DNA from: Acidobacteriaceae bacterium
GTDB taxonomy: Bacteria > Acidobacteriota > Terriglobia > Terriglobales > Acidobacteriaceae
Length of the DNA: 7,630 nt
Reading direction: 5' to 3'
Assembly (NCBI GenBank): GCA_003165095.1
Contig: PLSH01000166.1
Span: 32,614-40,243 of the forward strand
Each line of letters starts with the position of its first letter. The stretch's first letter is position 1. The notes under the pieces were generated by a model that ran no database searches, had not been told where the DNA came from, and saw only the letters and a program-made list of their open reading frames with translations. Shown here piece after piece: positions 1-5,015 of this stretch. Both the position numbers and the translations under genes were made by a program.

Positions 1-159
1 GGGTGGCCGCTTAGCCTGGCGGTGGGGCTGCTATTGGCAAACGTGATTGGGATCAGCCTGGGCGAATGGAGGCAGGCTCCGGTGCGCGCGCGAAACTGGA
101 TGTATTCGGGAATAGGGGTACTGCTGGTTGCGGTAATCCTGTTGAGCAAGGCAAGCTAA
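1..159 (+). CDS. rhaT: RhaT-like L-rhamnose/proton symporter, C-terminal fragment
   Basis: Frame 1 is open from the window edge to a TAA at 157-159, giving the last 52 residues of an inner-membrane protein. Two hydrophobic stretches (about residues 4-20 and 35-48) flank a short polar loop containing GEWRQAPVRAR. The pattern of a Trp near the start, a Gly-x-x-x-Gly-Glu-Trp loop, basic residues and a final hydrophobic helix matches my recollection of the C-terminus of E. coli RhaT (SW...VGLVLKEW..AGRR...). RhaT imports L-rhamnose with a proton. The N-terminal part lies outside the window, so substrate specificity cannot be judged; another drug/metabolite-type sugar transporter remains possible. 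The gene is co-directional with the regulator that starts 187 nt downstream. Confidence 0.65.
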   Translation, partial: GWPLSLAVGLLLANVIGISLGEWRQAPVRARNWMYSGIGVLLVAVILLSKAS

Positions 160-170
160 TGAGGCGCTTT

Positions 171-232
171 CCAGGCACCGCAACGGAAGCAAGCCAGTTG
201 CCGAGGGCGGAGCAGCTCACACCAGTGCCTGG
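171..232. repeat. inverted repeat downstream of rhaT-like gene
   Basis: CCAGGCAC at 171-178 is the exact reverse complement of GTGCCTGG at 225-232, separated by 46 nt. It lies just after the stop codon of the transporter. The long loop and the absence of a T-run make it a weak terminator candidate; it may be chance. Confidence 0.25.
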
Positions 233-263
233 ATTGTCGAGCAGGTAGCCTGTTTCGCATCGT

Positions 264-281
264 CGGCTATTCTGATAGCTG
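264..281. repeat. short palindrome upstream of the GntR gene
   Basis: GCTAT-TCTG-ATAGC (266-279) is a perfect 5-bp inverted repeat with a 4-nt loop, extended by a G-T and a C-G pair to 264-281. It ends 65 nt before the regulator ATG. It could be an autoregulatory operator or a leader hairpin, but it does not have the GT...AC half-site layout usual for GntR operators. No convincing promoter for the regulator was found in 160-346. Confidence 0.25.
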
Positions 282-334
282 GTGGATGCAGTCACAAATA
301 GGAATTTTGACGGTCGCCAGAGACGCCGGCATTC

Positions 335-340
335 GAGGAA
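335..340 (+). promoter_or_regulatory. ribosome binding site of the GntR gene
   Basis: GAGGAA ends 6 nt before the ATG at 347. This favours that ATG over the in-frame ATG at 353, which would have a 12-nt spacing. Confidence 0.65.
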
Positions 341-346
341 ACCAAG

Positions 347-1159
347 ATGCAAATGAAAAATCAACAACAAAAAGAGATGCCAACGCCAGAGACGATCATT
401 CGCAAGAACTGGGAATTTGACCCTTTAGATAAGACCAGCTTCACCCCGATGTACTTTCAGATCCAGACGCAACTGCTCAAAATGATCCAGTCGGGGCGGT
501 TGCGCGCCGGAGATCCGCTGCCCAGCGAAGAGGAGTTAAGCCGGATCTGCGGCGTCAGCCGGATGACTTCGCGCCAGGCACTCCAGGCGCTCAAGAGCCA
601 GGGATTTGCGACGCGCCACAAGGGGCAGGGGAGCTTTGTGAGCCAACCGCTCGTGAAGAAGGACATCACCCACCTTTGCGGGTTTACCGCCGAGATGCAG
701 GCGCTGGGCATCAAGGCAACATCGCGGGTGCTGGAAGCAGGAACATTGCGTGCATCCGCGGAGGTGGCGTCCCAGTTGGGCATCGAATTAAATGCTCCAA
801 TCTACCGCTTATTGCGGTTACGGCTGGCCGACGAGTTGCCTCTAGCCATTGAGGAGATCCGCCTTCCCCACGAGCGCTTCCCCGGGGTGGAAAAACTCGA
901 TTTTTCGCGCCTGTCGCTTTACCAGACGCTGCGCGAGCGATACGGGATTCGAGTCGGCCGCGCGGACGAGATTCTGGAAGCGCGTTCGGCGACGCGCCGG
1001 GAGGCCAAGCTGCTGGATGTTCAGGCGCGGGCCAGCCTGCTGGTGATTTCGCGCACGCTGTTGAGCACGGATGGACTGCCGGTGGAGACGGCGCACTCCG
1101 TATATCGCGGCGACCGTTATCGCGCAGTGCTGCGGATTCCGGCCACCGAAATAGAGTAG
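347..1159 (+). CDS. GntR-family transcriptional regulator, HutC subfamily (UTRA domain)
   Basis: This 270-residue protein is a cytoplasmic DNA-binding regulator of normal length for the HutC subfamily. Residues about 33-100 form the GntR winged helix: MYFQIQTQL, then GRLRAGDPLPSEEELS, the recognition helix region GVSRMTSRQALQAL, and the wing GFATRHKGQGSFV. Residues about 108-264 match the UTRA ligand-binding domain, with its characteristic late stretch ETAHSVYRGDRYRAVL. An acidic and polar N-terminal tail of about 30 residues precedes the helix domain. UTRA regulators usually bind a sugar, sugar phosphate or small metabolite and release DNA when bound. Position between a RhaT-like transporter and a TonB receptor suggests a carbohydrate-related effector, and the palindrome at 1397-1404 is a plausible target. 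The effector itself cannot be read from the sequence. Family assignment is secure; effector and targets are inference. Confidence 0.95.
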   Translation: MQMKNQQQKEMPTPETIIRKNWEFDPLDKTSFTPMYFQIQTQLLKMIQSGRLRAGDPLPSEEELSRICGVSRMTSRQALQALKSQGFATRHKGQGSFVSQPLVKKDITHLCGFTAEMQALGIKATSRVLEAGTLRASAEVASQLGIELNAPIYRLLRLRLADELPLAIEEIRLPHERFPGVEKLDFSRLSLYQTLRERYGIRVGRADEILEARSATRREAKLLDVQARASLLVISRTLLSTDGLPVETAHSVYRGDRYRAVLRIPATEIE

Positions 1160-1179
1160 GCCGACTCGGCGCACTCTAA

Positions 1180-1228
1180 GGAAGCCACTCCCCGCGTCGA
1201 GCCGGAATCACCCGGCTCGGCCGCTTCC
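1180..1228. terminator. hairpin after the GntR gene (possible terminator)
   Basis: An inner perfect stem CGAGCCGG (1198-1205) and CCGGCTCG (1212-1219) with a 6-nt loop is enclosed by a second pair, GGAAGC (1180-1185) and GCTTCC (1223-1228). It begins 20 nt after the regulator stop codon. There is no T-run after it, so it could equally be an mRNA-stabilising 3' structure. Confidence 0.4.
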
Positions 1229-1280
1229 ACGAGCCTGGCCTATGGCTGCCCCTTGCTCCGGCTTTGGAAACGCACCCGGC

Positions 1281-1311
1281 TGCGCTGTCAAAGCGCATCC
1301 TTCCTCTTTTT
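1281..1311 (+). terminator. candidate rho-independent terminator
   Basis: TGCGCT (1281-1286) and AGCGCA (1292-1297) form a 6-bp stem with a 5-nt loop. A pyrimidine-rich tract containing five consecutive T follows (1298-1311, ending CTCTTTTT). It sits between the regulator and the promoter of the receptor gene and would insulate the two. The T-run is displaced several bases from the stem, which weakens the call. Confidence 0.4.
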
Positions 1312-1375
1312 CACGGATTCAGCGCGGACCGGTTTGGGAGGCAGCAGCGTCGCCAATGGGCCGAGAATCGGGCAC

Positions 1376-1405
1376 TTGACGCAGGTCACCCTTATAGTAT
1401 ATACA
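1376..1405 (+). promoter_or_regulatory. sigma70-type promoter for the TonB-dependent receptor gene
   Basis: TTGACG (1376-1381) is a five-of-six match to the -35 consensus. It is followed after 16 or 18 nt by TATATA (1398-1403) or TATACA (1400-1405) as the -10 element. Surrounding DNA is locally AT-rich in an otherwise GC-rich interval. Transcription would start near 1412, giving a leader of about 100 nt before the ATG at 1515. Confidence 0.6.
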
Positions 1406-1413
1406 TCCATACT
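1396..1413. promoter_or_regulatory. candidate GntR operator overlapping the -10 element
   Basis: GTATATAC (1397-1404) is a perfect 8-bp palindrome of the GT-N4-AC form typical of GntR-family operators; as I recall, the Bacillus TreR site also has a GTATATAC core. It is nested in a second dyad, AGTAT (1396-1400) and ATACT (1409-1413). Binding here would occlude the -10 region. The adjacent GntR/UTRA regulator is the obvious candidate binder, but this link is inferred. Confidence 0.4.
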
Positions 1414-1502
1414 GATTTACAGGATGGGCGTAACCGCTCCTTGAAAATAGCCGGAAGAGACGCCGGATGCCCCGAAACGGGGGAAAAGTGCATGACGATA
1501 AT
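1414..1502 (+). other. 5' leader of the TonB-dependent receptor mRNA
   Basis: This stretch lies between the predicted promoter and the ribosome binding site. It contains a tight hairpin, CCCCG (1470-1474) and CGGGG (1478-1482) with an AAA loop, about 20 nt before the ribosome binding site, and two CCGG tetramers (1451-1454, 1463-1466) that could pair. No known riboswitch consensus was recognised. The upstream in-frame ATG at 1467 falls here but has no ribosome binding site and would put 16 charged or polar residues before the signal peptide, so I treat this stretch as untranslated. Confidence 0.35.
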
Positions 1503-1507
1503 GGAGG
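1503..1507 (+). promoter_or_regulatory. ribosome binding site deciding the receptor start
   Basis: GGAGG ends 7 nt before the ATG at 1515. This sets the start at 1515, directly at the signal peptide, rather than at 1467. Confidence 0.75.
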
Positions 1508-1514
1508 CACCAGG

Positions 1515-4500
1515 ATGTGGTCGAGGATTCGAGCTCTAGCACTGTTTTTGTTCGTCGCACTCTGCTTCGTGAAGGCGCCGGCGCAAGTCACAAGCGCAGG
1601 GTCGATTGCAGGCCAGGTGGTGGATGCTACCGGGGCCGTGGTGCCCAATGCATCGGTGGTCGCCGTCCAATCGCTGACCAACCAGCAGTGGAAGACCGTC
1701 ACTGACGGCCTGGGAAGCTACATCTTCCCCAATCTGCCGGTCGGCACCTACACCCTCACCGCGCAAACAACGGGATTCAGCACGGAGCAGATCAACGCCA
1801 TCCCCCTCAACGTCGGCGACCAACTGCGGCAAAACTTTACTCTCAAGCCCGGAGCTGTGACCGATACGGTGCAGGTCACCAGCGACGCCGTCGGCGTGGA
1901 CACGGAATCGGGCAACGTCGGCGAGGTGGTCAGCGGACGGGAAATCCAGGCGATGCCCCTGGTCACGCGCAACTTCACCCAACTGGTGGGGCTGGTTGCC
2001 GGCGTGTCGAGCGATATCGGCAGCCAGAACGGCTTCGGCTCGCTCAGCACCCTGGCTTTCTCGTCCAACGGCGTACGTGAGAACGCCAACGACTGGACGA
2101 TCGATGGCGTGCCCAATCTGGACGTCTATAACGGCAACAACGCAATTATTCCGAATGTGGACGCCATCGCCGAGTTCAGAATCGATCGCGGCAGTTACTC
2201 TGCCGAGCAGGGACGCAGCGCCGGCGCCTCCGTCAACGCCATCATCAAGCAGGGCACCAACCAGCTCCATGGGACGGCGTTTGAGTATATGCGCAACGCC
2301 ATCCTCAATGCCAACGACTTCTTTGCCAATTATTACGGCACTCCGCGCCCCAACGAGCACCGCAACAACTGGGGATACACCGTCGGCGGACCCATCAAGA
2401 AGGACAAGCTCTTCTTCTTCTGGTCGGAGGAGTGGCGCAATATCATCGAGCCATCCGGCACATCCACAACGCTGGTTCCATCCGACAAGGAAATCGGCGG
2501 CGATTTCACCGACTACGCGGCAATGGCGGTGCCTGAGCCGATGGTCACAGCCGCCCTGGCGGCGAATCCCCTCTGCGTCGGCTGTGTGGTTGGCCAGCCG
2601 TTTCCGGGCGGCACGGTAAATGGCGTCACGGAAACGCAGGATGTGATCCCCTCGGGAATGCTGGACGCGAACTCGCTCCTCCTGCTCAATACCTACTACC
2701 CCAAGGCCCAGGAGGCCATTCCTGTCTACGGCGTCAACTACTCCTCAGCGCTGCCCACCACGACCACCGTGCGCGAAGAGTTGATCCGGCTCGACTATAA
2801 CCTGAGCGATAAGTGGAAGGTCTTCACCCACTATATTCAGGATCAGAACCATATCGGCTCCCCTTATTCGCTGTGGGACGACAATCCTCTTCCGAATGTG
2901 GAGGGAACTCATGAATTTGAGCCGATGCAGAGCTTCGGGGTGAACCTGAACGGCACGCTGACCCCCAACCTGATCAACGAAGTGGAGTTCGGCATCTACC
3001 ACAACATCATTCGCATCACCGAGGATCCGAGCATCTCTCGCGCGCGGGCTCCCGGCCTGAATATCCCCTATTACTTCCCCTTGCCCCACCTGAATCTGGA
3101 TGACCGCATCCCCCAGATGCACTTCGCCCACTATGCCAACATCAATACCGACTGGCCCTTCCTGAATGGTTTCTTCTACAACAAGTGGACGGACAACCTT
3201 TCCTGGCACAAGGGCAACCATAACTTCAAATTCGGACTTCTGATTGTTCACCAGGGCAAGAACGAGAATAACCAGGACTCTCTGGGCAACGGCTCGTTCA
3301 GTTGGTGGGGATCGCAGACCGGCAACGATCTGGCCGATATGCTGACCAACTTCGTGGATCAGTACTCTGAGGCCGAAAGCAACCCCATGCAGCACCTGCG
3401 CTACTGGGACGTGGAGGCCTATGCGCAGGATCAATGGCAGATCACGCACCGCCTGAGCCTGACTTACGGCCTGCGCTACACCGATTACACGCCCCCCATC
3501 GACGAAAACAACCTTCTCACCAACTTCCTGCCGCAGCTCTATGCTTCGTCCCTGGCGCCCACCGTCGATCCGAATTGGGGGACTCTATCGAGCATTCCCA
3601 CCTCGCAGATGTCCGACGGCGCTTATCTGCCGACCAACGGAATCATCGTCGCCGGCGTCAATTCTCCTTACGGCAACGCCGTCTTCAGCGCCCCCAAGCT
3701 CAATCTCGCTCCACGCTTCGGATTCAGCTATGACATCTTCGGCAATGGCAAATCCGCGGTGCGCGGCGGCTATGGAATGTACTACGACCGCACCGCCCCG
3801 TATGAACTCGGCGGAAAAGGCAATCCGCCTTTCAATGCCGTCGTGACCCTGGATGGCGTAACCGTGGACAACCCCGGCCAGAGTCACGGAGCGGTCAACA
3901 CCTATTCGCCGGTCAGTCTCGTGGCCATGAAGGAAAAGTACCCCAACCCCATGAACCAGCAATGGTCTCTGGGAGTGGAGCACGAGTTGCACCGCAACAC
4001 GGTGGCCAGCATCAACTACGTTCGCACCCAGGGAACCCACCTGTTGTACACAACCCAACTGAACCAGAATTCCGACCAGTTGGATGTCGCCGAGGGAAAT
4101 ATCAACCCCGCGGCGGTGCGGCCGTTCCTGGGCTATGGGCCGATCTCGGAATTGACTCCCGAATCCAGCTCCACGTACAACGGCCTGCAAGCCGCGATCA
4201 AGGAGCAGTTGGGCAAGGCCCTCGCGCTGGATGCCAACTACACCTATTCGAAGGTGCTCACCGACGCGGCCGGCGACCAGAACAGCCCCCAGGACAGTCA
4301 CAATCTCAGAGCCGATCGCGGGCTTCCATCCTTTGACAGAACCCATATGATCAAGTCCAATTGGGTCTGGACTTTGCCTGCCTTCTCCTCCCATGCTCTG
4401 GCGCACAACGTCATCGGCGGTTGGGAATGGGCGGGCATCTTCAGCATCTTGTCCGGAGAGCCCTTTGAAGTGACTCTCTTTACCAACGCTGCCTACTCGA

Positions 4501-4865
4501 ATGACGGCGTGGTGGACAGCACCCAGAGGCCGAATCAGACTGGAAAGGCCCAGGACGGCAAAGGCCTGCACGATTGGCTGAACCCCAATGCATTCTCCGT
4601 TCCGGCCCTGGGAACTTTTGGAAACGCCGGCGTGAGCCCGGCGCGGCTGCCTCGGCAGACGCAGCTCGACTCGTCGATCACGAAGAACTTCAAGCTCTTC
4701 AGGCAGCTCAATATGCAGTTCAATCTGTCGGCAATCAACGCGCTCAACCACACGCTCTTCAGCGGAGTCAACAGCAGCTACTGGGTCGGCAACCCAACCT
4801 TCGGCTACCTCAGTGGCACAACCACGCCGCGCACGGTGCAGGTGGGCCTGCACTTCAACTACTGA
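1515..4865 (+). CDS. Oar-like TonB-dependent outer-membrane receptor with carboxypeptidase-regulatory-like domain
   Basis: The 1116-residue product is an outer-membrane beta-barrel expected to take up a ligand using TonB energy. Residues 1-23 are a Sec signal peptide (MWSRIR, a hydrophobic core, then APA before Q24). Residues about 26-111 form a carboxypeptidase-regulatory-like beta-sandwich (SIAGQVVDATGAVVPNASV, GSYIFPNLPVGTYTLTA). DTVQV at 117-121 is a possible TonB box. The plug covers about 125-255, including SSNGVRENANDWTIDGVP. The motif GYTVGGPIKKDKLFFFWSEEW (287-307) is typical of Oar-like receptors in Acidobacteriota. The rest is barrel, ending in the alternating, aromatic-terminal VQVGLHFNY expected for outer-membrane insertion. 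C354 and C357 (CVGC) probably lie in an extracellular loop. The ribosome binding site and signal peptide place the start at 1515. The ligand is unknown; a glycan or oligosaccharide is inferred from the neighbours. No SusD-like partner is adjacent. Confidence 0.95.
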   Translation: MWSRIRALALFLFVALCFVKAPAQVTSAGSIAGQVVDATGAVVPNASVVAVQSLTNQQWKTVTDGLGSYIFPNLPVGTYTLTAQTTGFSTEQINAIPLNVGDQLRQNFTLKPGAVTDTVQVTSDAVGVDTESGNVGEVVSGREIQAMPLVTRNFTQLVGLVAGVSSDIGSQNGFGSLSTLAFSSNGVRENANDWTIDGVPNLDVYNGNNAIIPNVDAIAEFRIDRGSYSAEQGRSAGASVNAIIKQGTNQLHGTAFEYMRNAILNANDFFANYYGTPRPNEHRNNWGYTVGGPIKKDKLFFFWSEEWRNIIEPSGTSTTLVPSDKEIGGDFTDYAAMAVPEPMVTAALAANPLCVGCVVGQPFPGGTVNGVTETQDVIPSGMLDANSLLLLNTYYPKAQEAIPVYGVNYSSALPTTTTVREELIRLDYNLSDKWKVFTHYIQDQNHIGSPYSLWDDNPLPNVEGTHEFEPMQSFGVNLNGTLTPNLINEVEFGIYHNIIRITEDPSISRARAPGLNIPYYFPLPHLNLDDRIPQMHFAHYANINTDWPFLNGFFYNKWTDNLSWHKGNHNFKFGLLIVHQGKNENNQDSLGNGSFSWWGSQTGNDLADMLTNFVDQYSEAESNPMQHLRYWDVEAYAQDQWQITHRLSLTYGLRYTDYTPPIDENNLLTNFLPQLYASSLAPTVDPNWGTLSSIPTSQMSDGAYLPTNGIIVAGVNSPYGNAVFSAPKLNLAPRFGFSYDIFGNGKSAVRGGYGMYYDRTAPYELGGKGNPPFNAVVTLDGVTVDNPGQSHGAVNTYSPVSLVAMKEKYPNPMNQQWSLGVEHELHRNTVASINYVRTQGTHLLYTTQLNQNSDQLDVAEGNINPAAVRPFLGYGPISELTPESSSTYNGLQAAIKEQLGKALALDANYTYSKVLTDAAGDQNSPQDSHNLRADRGLPSFDRTHMIKSNWVWTLPAFSSHALAHNVIGGWEWAGIFSILSGEPFEVTLFTNAAYSNDGVVDSTQRPNQTGKAQDGKGLHDWLNPNAFSVPALGTFGNAGVSPARLPRQTQLDSSITKNFKLFRQLNMQFNLSAINALNHTLFSGVNSSYWVGNPTFGYLSGTTTPRTVQVGLHFNY

Positions 4866-4892
4866 TTTGCTGCCCGCAAATGCGGCACATCG

Positions 4893-4940
4893 ACGCGCCG
4901 CGGCCATTCCAGCAAAAACGGATTGGCCGCGGCGCGTTAA
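4893..4940 (+). terminator. strong GC-rich terminator hairpin after the receptor gene
   Basis: A perfect 14-bp stem pairs 4893-4906 (ACGCGCCGCGGCCA) with 4924-4937. After one mismatch, 3 more base pairs follow (4908-4910 with 4920-4922), leaving a 9-nt loop. It begins 28 nt after the receptor stop codon and is followed only by TTAA, so it lacks a classical T-run. It is very likely a terminator or a 3'-end stabiliser, and it separates or attenuates transcription into the next gene. Confidence 0.65.
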
Positions 4941-4943
4941 CAT

Positions 4944-4972
4944 GAGCGCATCTTGAAGCAACGCGGGCGCTC
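4944..4972. repeat. inverted repeat upstream of the glycosidase-like gene
   Basis: GAGCGC (4944-4949) and GCGCTC (4967-4972) are exact reverse complements 17 nt apart, between the terminator hairpin and the next start codon. TTGAAG (4953-4958) between them could be a -35 element, but no good -10 follows. It may be an operator or chance. Confidence 0.2.
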
Positions 4973-4998
4973 GCAATCCATGCGAAACCACGCAAACC

Positions 4999-5004
4999 GG
5001 AAGG
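4999..5004 (+). promoter_or_regulatory. ribosome binding site of the glycosidase-like gene
   Basis: GGAAGG ends 11 nt before the ATG at 5016, a long but workable spacing. A second GGAAG (5011-5015) abuts the ATG and is too close to act. The in-frame ATG at 4980 has no such signal upstream. Confidence 0.45.
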
Positions 5005-5015
5005 ATAACTGGAAG

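Noticed and set aside
53..370. Small open frames on both strands across the transporter end and the spacer
   Set aside because: They overlap the RhaT-like reading frame or lie in the spacer with no ribosome binding site or domain signal.
1467..1514. Upstream in-frame ATG extending the receptor by 16 residues
   Set aside because: There is no ribosome binding site before 1467, and the extra polar residues would precede the Sec signal peptide. GGAGG 7 nt before 1515 fits better.
1253..1539. Two overlapping small plus-strand open frames between the regulator and receptor genes
   Set aside because: They run through the terminator-like hairpin and the promoter, lack convincing ribosome binding sites, and show no recognisable protein pattern.
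1536..2360. 274-codon open frame on the minus strand
   Set aside because: It is antisense to the signal peptide, regulatory-like domain and plug of the receptor, all clearly recognisable on the plus strand; no motifs of its own.
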